Assembly (NCBI RefSeq): GCF_007483665.1
Contig: NZ_VIQO01000002.1
Location: forward strand, 248,001-312,000
Length of the DNA: 64,000 bases
Source of the DNA: Catellatospora sichuanensis
GTDB taxonomy: Bacteria > Actinomycetota > Actinomycetes > Mycobacteriales > Micromonosporaceae
Direction: 5' to 3'
This document shows, in pieces, positions 42,316 to 51,120 of this stretch. The notes beneath the pieces were generated by a model, which worked only from the letters and a program-made list of their open reading frames with translations, was not told where the DNA came from and did not search any database. Numbering within the stretch: position 1 is the stretch's first letter; every line of letters begins with the position of its first letter. The position numbers and the translations under genes are program-made.

Positions 42316-43386
42316 TCAGATGCCGTGCCCGCGCCGGTGCAGCGCGGTCAGCACGGTCTCGACCTTGACCGCCCCGCTGAGCGCTGCAAGTGCGATCGCG
42401 GCCCGCGGCTCGCGCCAGTTGTTGCGCACCGTCTCGCGGGTCCAGCGCCAGGCCTGCCGCTTGTCTCCGGCCGCCGCCGACCAGCAGGCCAGCTGGCCGT
42501 AGACCCGGGCCGCGCCGGGCCGGCAGCCGGAGATCTCCGGGTGGCGGGCCATCATCCAGCGCAGCGAAGAGATCTTGGTGCTGTACTCGTACGCGTAGAA
42601 GCTGCTGCGGCCCCAGAGCACCCGCACCAGCGGCTCGTCGACGTGCACGATCGGGTGCCGGCGGGCGGCCCGTAGCAGCAGGTCCCAGTCCTCGTTCTGG
42701 CTGCCCGGGGCGTCCTCGGAGACCGGGCCGATGACGCCGGACTCCAGCAGCGCCTCGCGCCGGGCCAGGAAACCCGATGAGTGCAGCATCGACATCCGGG
42801 AGCGGGCCAGGTGGTCGACGGTGACCACGTCGGTGCCGGCCAGCCGCGGGTGGGCGACCCCCTCGAACTCCACCTCGATCGCACACGTCGCGAACTCCGC
42901 GTCCGGCGTGCGCACCAGGGCGCCGACCTGGCGGCGCAGCTTGCTCGGGTGCCATACGTCGTCGTCGTCGCAGAACGCCACCAGCTCGGTGTCCAGCGCG
43001 GCGATGCCCGTGTTGCGGGCCCCGGCCAGTCCCATCTGCCGCCAGTTGGCCAGCACCAGCACCGGCCGGTGGTCGGTGCAGGCCAGCTCCAGGTCGGGCT
43101 CGGCCTGGTCGAAGACCACGATGACCCGCACGGGGCCGGGATAGTCCTGTGCGCGTACCGCGTCGAGGGCCTTGCGCAGCAGCTCCGGACGATTGCGGGT
43201 GGGGATGACCACACCGACCGCGGGCCAGTCGCCGCGTCCCGCCGGCGCGGTGTCCGGGGCCGTGCCGCCTGCCGCCGATCCACCGGCCCGGCCACTTCCG
43301 GCCGTCATGCTGCCTGCCGGGGAGGCGGCGGCGGGGCGGGCGCCGCGAGTGCCGTCGAACCGGCCGGTGTTGACTTTGATCTTCAT
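42316..43386 (-). CDS. Family 2 glycosyltransferase
   Basis: This 356-residue enzyme has an N-terminal Gly/Ala-rich leader (about residues 1-50), then the GT-A fold: VGVVIPTRNRPELLRKALDA, GLAGARNTGIAALDTELVAF, and the nucleotide/metal motif FCDDDDVWHPSKL. Later, SGFLARREALLESGV and EDWDLLLRAARRHP supply acceptor and catalytic residues. It probably adds one sugar to a lipid-linked polysaccharide unit. Its ATG overlaps the stop of the sulfotransferase upstream (ATGA). It ends the leftward half of the polysaccharide locus. Confidence 0.87.
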   Translation of the reverse strand: MKIKVNTGRFDGTRGARPAAASPAGSMTAGSGRAGGSAAGGTAPDTAPAGRGDWPAVGVVIPTRNRPELLRKALDAVRAQDYPGPVRVIVVFDQAEPDLELACTDHRPVLVLANWRQMGLAGARNTGIAALDTELVAFCDDDDVWHPSKLRRQVGALVRTPDAEFATCAIEVEFEGVAHPRLAGTDVVTVDHLARSRMSMLHSSGFLARREALLESGVIGPVSEDAPGSQNEDWDLLLRAARRHPIVHVDEPLVRVLWGRSSFYAYEYSTKISSLRWMMARHPEISGCRPGAARVYGQLACWSAAAGDKRQAWRWTRETVRNNWREPRAAIALAALSGAVKVETVLTALHRRGHGI

Positions 43387-44345
43387 CGGTGCGCTCCCAC
43401 GATCTCAGCGGTACTGCTCAGCGGGTAGCCGTACGCCCGCAGCAGCGGCGCGCACACGGCCCCGACCAGGGCGCGCTGGCGCGGCGGCAGCTGCCGGCGC
43501 CAGGCGTCGTCACGGCGCAATCCGATGCGCCCGACCGTGAACCGCATCGGGTTGCCCGCGGCGCTGTGGCCGAGGGACAGCTCGACGGCGTCGTCGGAGA
43601 CGAAGCCCAGGTCCATCACGGACGGGTCCAGCCCCATGAACGCGGCGATGCGTTGCACACTGTTGCGGGGCCGGGCCAGGAACTCCTCGTAGCGCACCCG
43701 GCGCACGGCGACGCCGCGCCGGCGCAGCAGCCCGAAGGCGGCGTTGTGCGCGTTCCACAGCAGCGCGCTGCGGGTCGGGGCGTATCGCGTCATGTCCTCG
43801 GCGCCGTCGGTCTCCGGCCGCGCCACCGTCTTGGTCCACGAGTACGCCACCCCGCGGGCGTCGCGGACCACGTGCAGCACCCGCAGGTCCACCGCGTCCG
43901 ACCAGCGCAGGCAGTGCGCCAGCGCGCTGTGCTTGGAGGAGTCGATCACCACGCTCGCCCCGGAGACCTCGGCTGCCGCGGCGTAGATGCGCGCGTAGTA
44001 GTCGGCGTACTCGGTGACCAGTGCGGTGAAGTCCTTGGCGAGCCGGCTCGACCCCGCCAGTCGGGGGATGTGCCGGGTGCGCTCGACCAGGTCGCGCAGC
44101 GCCAGGATGCGGTGCACGTCCACCCGGTGCCAGCCGCCGAAGGCGGCGATGCCGACCCGCTGCCAGAAGTCGCAGCCGCTGAACCGCTCACCGCAGCCGC
44201 AGCGCTCGTCGTCGCGCAGGTCCCGCTGCCACAGGTGGACGATCTCGCCCAGGGCGCACACGCCGGGCAGCTCGCCGAGCACGCGCTCGATCAGGGTCGT
44301 GCCGCTGCGGCCGAGCCCACCGACGAAAAGAACCCTGGTCGTCAT
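43383..44345 (-). CDS. PAPS-dependent sulfotransferase 1
   Basis: This 320-residue protein begins MTTRVLFVGGLGRSGTTLIE. The GRSGTT loop binds the 5'-phosphosulfate of PAPS, and VIDSSKHSALAH fits the 3'-phosphate-binding region. The acceptor is probably a carbohydrate, because a GT2 gene overlaps its end and the whole locus is polysaccharide-related. It contains a Cys-rich stretch (DERCGCGERFSGCDFW) that may bind metal or form disulfides. Divergent from the WecG-type gene, with about 90 bp between. Confidence 0.8.
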   Translation of the reverse strand: MTTRVLFVGGLGRSGTTLIERVLGELPGVCALGEIVHLWQRDLRDDERCGCGERFSGCDFWQRVGIAAFGGWHRVDVHRILALRDLVERTRHIPRLAGSSRLAKDFTALVTEYADYYARIYAAAAEVSGASVVIDSSKHSALAHCLRWSDAVDLRVLHVVRDARGVAYSWTKTVARPETDGAEDMTRYAPTRSALLWNAHNAAFGLLRRRGVAVRRVRYEEFLARPRNSVQRIAAFMGLDPSVMDLGFVSDDAVELSLGHSAAGNPMRFTVGRIGLRRDDAWRRQLPPRQRALVGAVCAPLLRAYGYPLSSTAEIVGAHR

Positions 44346-44433
44346 ACATCCCCCACTGCGGCATGCCGGTCCGCGACGCGCCTCGTGCGGTATAACGACC
44401 GAACAGAGTTATTGGTCTGTATTGTCTGAATTC

Positions 44434-45240
44434 GTGGCTTTTACGGGGACAATTTATGGGCGAAAGGTCCACCTCGCCGGCACCTGGTTCGACGCCGTCA
44501 CCGAGGAGGCCGTAGCCGAAAGAGTGATCGCCGCCCTGGAACGCGGCGACGGGGGCCGCATCCTCACCCCGAACGTCGACATCATGCGGCTGGCCTCCGG
44601 TCGCGGCGTGCGCGCCGCCGAGGTCCGCGGCTTCCTCGAGGACGCGACCATGGTCGTCGCCGACGGCATGCCGCTGGTCTGGGCCAGCAAGCTGTCCCGC
44701 ACCCCGCTACCCGAACGGGTGACCGGCTCCGGTCTCATCTGGAGCCTGTCCGCCGCCCTCGGCCGCGCCCGCCGCTCCGTCTACCTGCTCGGCGGCACAC
44801 CTCCCGACGAGACCGGCACCGACGGCGCGGTCAAGGCCGCGGCCGTGCTCGCCGCCGGCTGCCCCGGGCTGCGCATCGCCGGTCAGGTCGCCCCGCCGTT
44901 CGGCTTCGACCTCGACCCGGACGCCTGCGCGCAGGTGTACACCGACGTCATCGAAGCCAAACCCGACTTCGTCTTCGTCGGACTGGGCTTTCCCAAGCAG
45001 GAGCGCGTCATCTCCGACCTGCGCGCCGAGCTGCCCTTCACCTGGTTCATCGGCTGCGGCGCCGCGATCGGCTTCGTCGCCGGGGAACTGCACCGTGCCC
45101 CGATCTGGATGCAGCGCAGCGGCCTCGAATGGGCCCACCGCCTGGCCCAGGAACCCGGCCGCCTCGCCGGCCGGTACCTCGTCCACGACCTCCCCTACGC
45201 CGCCAAACTCCTGGCCACCGCCGCCCTCCGCCGCCGGTAA
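44434..45240 (+). CDS. WecG/TagA/CpsF-family glycosyltransferase
   Basis: This 268-residue GT26-type glycosyltransferase transfers UDP-ManNAc(A)-like sugars onto lipid-linked intermediates. TPNVDIMRLASG is followed by the conserved VVADGMPLVWASKL, YLLGGTPPDE, and FVGLGFPKQERVI, and it ends with EWAHRLAQEP. GTG 44434 is the chosen start; TTG 44422 is possible, and neither has a strong ribosome site. It is the only plus-strand gene in the left part of the locus. A priming polyprenyl-phosphate sugar transferase is absent from the window. Confidence 0.87.
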   Translation: MAFTGTIYGRKVHLAGTWFDAVTEEAVAERVIAALERGDGGRILTPNVDIMRLASGRGVRAAEVRGFLEDATMVVADGMPLVWASKLSRTPLPERVTGSGLIWSLSAALGRARRSVYLLGGTPPDETGTDGAVKAAAVLAAGCPGLRIAGQVAPPFGFDLDPDACAQVYTDVIEAKPDFVFVGLGFPKQERVISDLRAELPFTWFIGCGAAIGFVAGELHRAPIWMQRSGLEWAHRLAQEPGRLAGRYLVHDLPYAAKLLATAALRRR

Positions 45241-45294
45241 CCACGCCCCCTCGTCGCCCCGTCGCCCCGCCGCCTGCCGCCACGCCCCCGTCGC

Positions 45295-45353
45295 CAACTC
45301 TTGAAGAGTCGCGGCGTCCGCGAGTGGTTGAGGCCGTATGTCTTTAAGAGTTG
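45295..45353. repeat. Imperfect inverted repeat between convergent genes
   Basis: CAACTCTTGAAG (45295-45306) pairs with CTTTAAGAGTTG (45342-45353) with one G-U pair. The loop contains a small TCGCGGCGTCCGCGA hairpin. It probably terminates the WecG-type gene and the convergent GH26-like gene. Confidence 0.6.
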
Positions 45354-45369
45354 CGGCCGGAGGTCAGCG

Positions 45370-46368
45370 TCAGCGCCCGGGTGTGGGGCGGGTGAAGTGG
45401 GGGTCCCGGGCGGTGGTGCGGAAGGCGGCCAGGGGGGCGGGGTCGGGGCGGAGGGCGAATTCGCCGGCGGGGGTGCGGTTGTCGGGGTTGGACTCGAAGT
45501 AGAGGACCGCCTTGATCTGGGTGTTGCGGCGGAAGACGGTGGTCGCATCGCGGAGCCAGGCGGCGCGCTGGGTCGCGGTCCAGGCGCGGGAGACGCCGTA
45601 CTCGCCGATCATGATGGGGTGGGGGCGGGCGGCGGCCCAGCGCAGGAACGGTTCCAGCAGCTTGCCCAAAGGGACCAGTTCGGAGCCGGCGTACACGTCG
45701 ACGCAGGTCCAGTCGACCTGGTCGTCGCCGGGGTAGAAGTCCTGGGCGCGGCCGGAGGCGAAGCCCTCCTCGGTCGGGCACCATACCCAGGACACGTTGT
45801 CGGCGCCCTCGGCAGCGAACAGGGCGCGGGTGTGCCGCCAGGCGGCGACGTACTCGTCCGGCGAGCCGACCTCGGCGACCAGGTTGGGCCGGTCCATCTC
45901 CCAGCGCAGCCGCAGCAGCACGGGCACGTCCAGCTCGCGCGCCTGGCGGGCGTGCTCGCGGATCTCGTCGTCGTGGTCGCCGAGGACCACCTCGGCGCTA
46001 GGCCCGCCGGTCCAGCTGAACATCAGCGTCGTCCCGGACTTCAGGAAGGTCCGGTCGGAGCTGGTGCCGAACTCCTCGCGCAGGCGGCGGTACGTGTTGA
46101 CGACGTCGAGCCGGCGGCCCAGCTCCTGCTCGAACTCGGCGACGCCGGTGACCCGGCCGGCCTGGGTGAGGCTCTCGGGGCGGACCCACGCGCCCAGCAG
46201 CGCGCCGGTCGCGGGGGCGGCGACCGGCCCGCCCGCCGCGGCGGGCGCGACGGGGGAGCCGGGCGGCGGGGACACCGCGATGCCGCGGTCCACCGGGGGA
46301 GGGGAGCCGCACGTGGCCAGCGTGGCGACGGCGGCCACCCCGGTCAGGATCCGCAGCAGGCGGGCCAT
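45370..46368 (-). CDS. GH26-like glycoside hydrolase lipoprotein
   Basis: This 332-residue lipoprotein has signal and lipobox LATC with Cys20, then a Pro/Ala-rich spacer and a (beta/alpha)8-type domain. LLRLRWEMDRPN places a candidate acid/base Glu157. WVWCPTEEGFASG and FYPGDDQVDWTCVDVYAG match GH26 mannanase-like proteins, and IMIGEYGVSR gives the nucleophile Glu256. It should act on the cell surface, perhaps trimming or releasing the polymer made by this locus. It is separated by 1 base from the methyltransferase gene, so they are cotranscribed. Confidence 0.82.
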   Translation of the reverse strand: MARLLRILTGVAAVATLATCGSPPPVDRGIAVSPPPGSPVAPAAAGGPVAAPATGALLGAWVRPESLTQAGRVTGVAEFEQELGRRLDVVNTYRRLREEFGTSSDRTFLKSGTTLMFSWTGGPSAEVVLGDHDDEIREHARQARELDVPVLLRLRWEMDRPNLVAEVGSPDEYVAAWRHTRALFAAEGADNVSWVWCPTEEGFASGRAQDFYPGDDQVDWTCVDVYAGSELVPLGKLLEPFLRWAAARPHPIMIGEYGVSRAWTATQRAAWLRDATTVFRRNTQIKAVLYFESNPDNRTPAGEFALRPDPAPLAAFRTTARDPHFTRPTPGR

Positions 46369-46369
46369 G

Positions 46370-47122
46370 TCAGTCGACGGTCCGGGTGCGGCGGGCGACG
46401 TACAGCACGTTCACGGCCCAGGTGCCGCCCCAGCCGGTGCGGGCGACGAAGTCGTCGACGAGCTTGGCCAGGGTGCGCAGCCCGCGCCGCCCGTACCAGC
46501 CCTGCGTGAACAGCGCGAAGCCGCGCTGCTCGACGATGGTGAAGCCGTGCCGGTCGAGCAGTTCGGCGACCTCGGTGTGGTCGAGCTCGGCGAACCAGGG
46601 CGAGCCGGTGTGCCGGGCGTGGCGCAGGTGGCGCAGCGAGTGCCGGTTGCCGTGGTTCTCCACCACGAGCAGGCCCGCGTCGTAGTTGGGCAGCACCTTC
46701 GCGGCGAACGCGATGGCCCGCTCGCGTACGTCGTTGTCGACGTTGAGCAGCAGCCGGAAGATGGTGACCAGGGCGGGGACCTCGGTCGGCACGGGGTCGG
46801 GCACCTCCCCCTCGGCGGCGACGTGGTGCAGTTCGGCGTACGCGCCCACCTCCTCGGCCTTGGCCAGCATCGCCGCCGACGTGTCGTAGCCGTGCGCGCC
46901 GCGGACCAGGCCGTGCAGGATCCGGATGGCCCGGCCCGTGCCGCAGGCGAAGTCGTGCTGCACGGGGCGGCGGTAGGGGAACGCCCGTTTGGCGAGCCGG
47001 CGCAGGTAGGCGCGTTGGCGCCGATTTATCGCCGAGGCGTAGCTGTCCGGGGCGTATACGACGTGCTCGTATTTCTCGACCGTCGCCTCGTCCTGGAAGA
47101 TCTCGGTGTAGTCGGCGCGCAT
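46370..47122 (-). CDS. Class I SAM-dependent methyltransferase
   Basis: This 250-residue methyltransferase has the SAM-binding motif HDFACGTGRAIRILHGLV and the acidic residue that follows in HGYDTSAAMLAKAEE. FRLLLNVDNDVRERAIAFAA is motif-II-like, and EVAELLDRHGFTIVEQRGF lies near the end. The acceptor is unknown; sugar or lipid methylation in the polysaccharide locus is plausible. ATG 47122 is preceded by AAGGAA. No targeting sequence is seen, so it acts in the cytoplasm. Confidence 0.8.
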   Translation of the reverse strand: MRADYTEIFQDEATVEKYEHVVYAPDSYASAINRRQRAYLRRLAKRAFPYRRPVQHDFACGTGRAIRILHGLVRGAHGYDTSAAMLAKAEEVGAYAELHHVAAEGEVPDPVPTEVPALVTIFRLLLNVDNDVRERAIAFAAKVLPNYDAGLLVVENHGNRHSLRHLRHARHTGSPWFAELDHTEVAELLDRHGFTIVEQRGFALFTQGWYGRRGLRTLAKLVDDFVARTGWGGTWAVNVLYVARRTRTVD

Positions 47123-47181
47123 GCGGTTCGTGTTCCTTTTCTTCTCTGAGTGGTGCTGTCGGTGCTCTAGCTCCGCTACCC

Positions 47182-48807
47182 CTACGGAGCGGCCTTGATG
47201 TTGTTGCGGCGACCGGGACGGGCCGCGGCGAGCAGTGCCGGGAGTGCCAGCCGGTCCTGGAAGCGGCGCAGCCCGCCGAAGTAGACCCCGGCGGCCAGCA
47301 CCAGGGCGGCGCCCGCGCCCAGCGGCTGGCTCGGCATGACCAGGCGCGCCAGCCAGGGCAGCACGCCGAAACTGCCGGCGGCCAGCGCCATCGCGGTGCG
47401 CGTGCCGGGTCCGAACGGGTGCAGCCGCAGCGAGGTGGCGAGCTGGGCCAGCGGTAGCAGGTTGTTCACCGCGACCGCGGCGGCCAGGCCGATCGCGGCG
47501 CCGACCACGCCGAGCCGGGGGATCGCGACCAGGTCGATGGCGACCATGGTGACCAGGGCCAGCAGTACGTTCATCAGGTTCCAGGTGGTGCGCCCGGCCA
47601 TGGACAGCACCATGTCGACCATTCCGCAGCCGGTGCTGATCAGCATCGCCGCGGCCAGCACCCGCACCGCGGGGGCGGCCGAGGTGTAGGACGGGCCGAA
47701 CAGCCCCAGGTACAGGTCGGCGTAGCAGGCCACGATGAGGTGCAGCGGCCAGCTGATCATCACGAGCCAGGCGGTGGCCGTCTGGTAGAGCCGCAGCGCA
47801 CCCTCCCGGTCGCCGACGGCGAGGGTCTCGGCGAGCCGGGGCTGCACCACCTGCGCGATGGAGCCGTTGGCGAGCTGTCCGAGCACGACGAAACGACCGG
47901 CCACGGCGTACGCGGCAGCCGGGGCGAGTCCGGCCAGCCCGGCGACCATGAGCACGTCGACCCGCTGCAACGCGGTCTGCGCGGCGTTGGCCAGCGCGCG
48001 GGGGGCGGTGTAGCGCCAGAACGCGCGGCCCACGGTGCGCCCCTCGATCCGCGCGGCGGCCCGGTCGCGGCGGGTCAGCGTCGGCTCGGAGTGCCAGCGC
48101 CGCCACACCAGGAAGCCGGCGATCGCGGCCCCCGGCACGTACGGCAGCACCCAGGCCAGCGCCCAGGTGGACGGCGGCGAGACGATGTCGGACAGGGCCA
48201 GCACGGCCAGCGAGCCCACGCACAGCAGCTGGGTGGCGGGCCGCATGATCTTCTCGAGCAGCACCGTGGGGCGCATCATGCGGTAACCGCGGGTCGCCGC
48301 GAGCAGCGCCTCCGACAGCGCCGCGACCGGCAGGAACAGGGCGAGCATGGTGAGCGGGGCGGCGTACTCGGGCACGAAGTGCGCGGCGGTGAGCCATACC
48401 GCGATGCCCAGGGCCAGGCCGAGCACCGCGACCGGAACCAGCCCGCTGCGCAGGCACGGTCCGATCAGCTCGGGCCGCCCCTGGGCCCGCAGCCGAGCCG
48501 GCCAGTAGACCAGCGCCGTCGTCGTGCCCAGCCGGGCGACGCCGCCGACCAGTACGAACGCCGCGGTGGCGGCGAAGAAGGAGCCCGCCGCCGACGGGCC
48601 CAGCCCGCGGGCGACCAGCCAGGTGACGCCGACCCCGGCCACCGCGGCCAGCGCCGCGCCCGCGAGGTTGGCCACCCCGCCCCGGGCGAACCCGGAGATG
48701 CCGCTCGGGTCGTCCGGCGGGTTCCCGCCCGTCTGGGTCCGCGTGGGCGCGGCCTGGTGCGGCGGCCCCACCGGTGCGGCAGGCGGTGTGCTCAGCCGGC
48801 CGGTCAC
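47182..48807 (-). CDS. Wzx-like polysaccharide flippase (MVF/MATE superfamily)
   Basis: This protein has 541 residues and about 14 hydrophobic spans. It begins (after a Pro-rich leader) with FARGGVANLAGAALAAVAGV and GVTWLVARGLGPSAAGSFFA, the Wzx/MurJ-like N-terminal bundle. Later, AIAFLVWRRWH and RALANAAQTALQRVDVLMVA resemble the second bundle of lipid-linked oligosaccharide exporters. It probably flips the undecaprenyl-linked repeat unit outward. GTG 48807 was preferred because GAGG lies 8 bases upstream; GTG 48843 is also open. Confidence 0.82.
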   Translation of the reverse strand: MTGRLSTPPAAPVGPPHQAAPTRTQTGGNPPDDPSGISGFARGGVANLAGAALAAVAGVGVTWLVARGLGPSAAGSFFAATAAFVLVGGVARLGTTTALVYWPARLRAQGRPELIGPCLRSGLVPVAVLGLALGIAVWLTAAHFVPEYAAPLTMLALFLPVAALSEALLAATRGYRMMRPTVLLEKIMRPATQLLCVGSLAVLALSDIVSPPSTWALAWVLPYVPGAAIAGFLVWRRWHSEPTLTRRDRAAARIEGRTVGRAFWRYTAPRALANAAQTALQRVDVLMVAGLAGLAPAAAYAVAGRFVVLGQLANGSIAQVVQPRLAETLAVGDREGALRLYQTATAWLVMISWPLHLIVACYADLYLGLFGPSYTSAAPAVRVLAAAMLISTGCGMVDMVLSMAGRTTWNLMNVLLALVTMVAIDLVAIPRLGVVGAAIGLAAAVAVNNLLPLAQLATSLRLHPFGPGTRTAMALAAGSFGVLPWLARLVMPSQPLGAGAALVLAAGVYFGGLRRFQDRLALPALLAAARPGRRNNIKAAP

Positions 48808-48859
48808 GGGCGCACCTCGCCGCGTTCGCGGACGTTCGGGCACGTCCGGCTGCTGACGA

Positions 48860-49732
48860 TCATGCGCGCCAGCTCGGCTTGTGGCCCAGCCAGCCGGCGA
48901 GCTCGGCGTCGTGCGGCGCGTAGTGCGCGGTCAGCTCGGCGCGCAGCCGGGCCGGCATCGGCGCGCTGCGGGGCCGGGCGTTGTGCTGCTCGAACTCGGG
49001 GTAGCTCAGCTGCGGCAGGCCGAGGAACGCGAGCACCTCGTCGTAGGTCGGCCGCGGGTCGGCGAAGAAGCGCTCGCTCTCCACCACCAGGATCCGGTCG
49101 CGCCCCACCTGCTCGGACAGTCGCCGCAGGTAGACGGCGTACTCGCCGCGTGAGCGGTAGCCGTGGTGCTGGTGCGAGAAGGAGTAGGCGTGGTGGTCGG
49201 CCAGCAGCCGCTCGCGCTGGCCGCGCAGCCGGGCCGGTTCCAGGTCGAGGGCCTGCGCGAAGTCGGTGACCGTCTCGAAGCCCCGCGCGACCTCGTGCGC
49301 GTGCTGGGAGTAGGCCCGCTCCACCGGGTCGCGGACCAGCACGATCAGTTTGACGTCGGGCAGGTCGCGGGCGATGCGCGCGCCCGCGTGCGGGTGGTAG
49401 AGGTAGTACGGGCTGGACTCGAAGGTCTGCGGCGGCACGCCCAGTTCCCGCTCGACGCGGGCGGCGGTGCGGCGGAGCGGGAAGTGCCCCTGATACCAGG
49501 CCCGGCCGCGGTGGTAGCTGGTGTCGAAGTAGTGCACGCCCTTGTGCAGCACCGCCTTGAGCACGGCGGGGTGCGCGGCGAGCGCCCGGTACAGCGAGGT
49601 GGTGCCGCACCGCTGACCACCGCAGATCAGGAACGACGGCAGCATGCGCGCACCCGAGGTCATCCAGCCGACCGAACGGGAGCCGATGTGGACCACCCGC
49701 TTGACCGACTCGGGCACGTTCGACGTCTTCAC
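48860..49732 (-). CDS. PAPS-dependent sulfotransferase 2
   Basis: This 290-residue protein belongs to the Sulfotransfer_1 family (heparan-sulfate sulfotransferase type). FLICGGQRCGTTSLYRAL is the 5'-PSB loop, and LIVLVRDPVERAYSQHAHEV is the 3'-phosphate motif with the conserved Arg and Ser. HHGYRSRGEYAVYLRRL follows. It is unrelated in detail to the sulfotransferase at 43383, so two different positions or acceptors may be sulfated. Its GTG overlaps the stop of a 34-codon upstream ORF (GTGA). Confidence 0.85.
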   Translation of the reverse strand: MKTSNVPESVKRVVHIGSRSVGWMTSGARMLPSFLICGGQRCGTTSLYRALAAHPAVLKAVLHKGVHYFDTSYHRGRAWYQGHFPLRRTAARVERELGVPPQTFESSPYYLYHPHAGARIARDLPDVKLIVLVRDPVERAYSQHAHEVARGFETVTDFAQALDLEPARLRGQRERLLADHHAYSFSHQHHGYRSRGEYAVYLRRLSEQVGRDRILVVESERFFADPRPTYDEVLAFLGLPQLSYPEFEQHNARPRSAPMPARLRAELTAHYAPHDAELAGWLGHKPSWRA

Positions 49733-49833
49733 TGGCTCTCCATGGGCGGGTTGGCGCGGGTCCTGCTCCGGATCTTGCGCAGTCGGCGCCGCCAGGGCGA
49801 CATCGACCGCACAGGATCCGGAGCGGGGATCAT
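49729..49833 (-). CDS. Coupled basic micro-ORF (34 aa) before sulfotransferase 2
   Basis: ATG 49833 follows directly on the TAG of the upstream gene (TAGATG), and the TGA overlaps the sulfotransferase GTG (GTGA). The peptide is strongly basic in the middle (SPWRRRLRKIRSRTRANPP). It may be a translational bridge between two genes or a real small protein. No homologue is recognised. Confidence 0.4.
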   Translation of the reverse strand: MIPAPDPVRSMSPWRRRLRKIRSRTRANPPMESQ

Positions 49834-51090
49834 CTAGAGGGACCGGACCTTGCGGATCAGGACCGGCAGCAGCCAGGTGCCGGTCACGCCGAGGCGGGCG
49901 CCGGCCTCGGCCTGGCGGTCGCTGAGGTATCGGGTGGCGAGGTCCACCAGGTACAGCAGCGCGACGATCTCGGCGCTGCCGGGTGCCACGTCGAACGGCG
50001 CGAGCAGCGCCGCAGCCTGCCGCACCGTGGACTCGACCGCGGTCTGCGCGTCGACCCCGTCCTGGATCTGCCGCTGCAGCTCGAAGTGCACGGCGTCGAA
50101 ACCGAGCGGGACGCCGGGGGTGAACCGTTCCCAGTCCCAGATCAGCAGCGCCCCGGCGACGTTGGCCATGTTCCACGGGGCCCAGTCGCCGTGCCACGCG
50201 CCGTAGCGCAGGTTCAGCTCGGCGGCGTGCTCGACCAGCGTGCGCGCGGCCTCGAACAGCTGCGACACCTCGGTCGCGGCCCGGCCCGAGCCCTCCGGGG
50301 TGTCGGCGACGAGCTGGCACAGCCGGTTGCGCAGGTCCGCCCAGTACGGGCTGGTGGCCAGCCAGCCCTGGGTGAGTCCGCAGGCGCCGGCGACCTCCGC
50401 CATCGCGCGCTGCAGGCGGGCGCCGGACAGCGGCACCCGCGGCTCCCATACCGGCAGCGCGGACTGCACCAGCACCTGCATGCCCCGCCACTGGCCGGCG
50501 TGCAGGATGCTCGGCACCACGATGTCGGGCAGCTGCACGTGGGAGAGCGCGGACAGGGCCGCGGTCTCGGCGCGTACCAGCCGCCGGGTGAGCGGCCCGA
50601 CCCCGAACTTGGCGAAGCCGATGGTGCCGCCCCGCGGGTCGAGCAGCTGCAGCACCGGCTTGCGGTTGGCCCGGACGGGTCCGATATGGATGCTGACCTG
50701 CAGCGGGGTGCCCAGCGCCGCGGACAGGAAGTGGTCGACGGTGTCCGTCCCGCCGTCCGGGGAGGTCAGCCGGACCCGGTCGCGGATCAGCGTGGACCAC
50801 GCGCCCGAGCGCAGCGCCATGGCGACGGCGTCGCGCTTGAGCCGGCCCAGCCGGCCCTGCGGCTCGCTGAAGCGGCGCACCGCGGCGGCGGCGACCCGGC
50901 GTGAGCCGGCGGGCACCAGCAGCTTGCACCGCCGGGCGTCGGGGATCGCGAGGTACTCGACCACGCGGCGGCCCTCGGCGGCGGTGGAGCAGCCCGGGTA
51001 GAGCAGTTCCAGCACCTCGCGCAGGTACTGCCCGCGCAGCTGCGCGTCACCGGTGTCGACCTGCCCCGCGGCGGTGCCGATCGCCGTCAC
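49834..51090 (-). CDS. Aminoglycoside-phosphotransferase-fold protein in polysaccharide locus
   Basis: This 418-residue protein has the APH/choline-kinase C-lobe: RYGAWHGDWAPWNMANVAGA, with the catalytic HGDxxxxN, followed by LLIWDWERFTPGVP, the metal-binding DWE. The N-lobe is long (about 170 residues) and less typical. Drug resistance is unlikely given the surrounding genes. Phosphorylation of a sugar, lipid or polysaccharide precursor is a plausible role, but the substrate is unknown. It lies between the polymerase and sulfotransferase genes on the same strand. Confidence 0.7.
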   Translation of the reverse strand: MTAIGTAAGQVDTGDAQLRGQYLREVLELLYPGCSTAAEGRRVVEYLAIPDARRCKLLVPAGSRRVAAAAVRRFSEPQGRLGRLKRDAVAMALRSGAWSTLIRDRVRLTSPDGGTDTVDHFLSAALGTPLQVSIHIGPVRANRKPVLQLLDPRGGTIGFAKFGVGPLTRRLVRAETAALSALSHVQLPDIVVPSILHAGQWRGMQVLVQSALPVWEPRVPLSGARLQRAMAEVAGACGLTQGWLATSPYWADLRNRLCQLVADTPEGSGRAATEVSQLFEAARTLVEHAAELNLRYGAWHGDWAPWNMANVAGALLIWDWERFTPGVPLGFDAVHFELQRQIQDGVDAQTAVESTVRQAAALLAPFDVAPGSAEIVALLYLVDLATRYLSDRQAEAGARLGVTGTWLLPVLIRKVRSL

Positions 51091-51120
51091 GGGGTGTGCC
51101 CGTCTTCGCTGCTTCGCACG

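Noticed and set aside
49834-51090. Antibiotic-resistance aminoglycoside phosphotransferase
   Set aside because: Only the kinase-fold C-lobe motif matches. The long atypical N-lobe and the polysaccharide context argue for another substrate.
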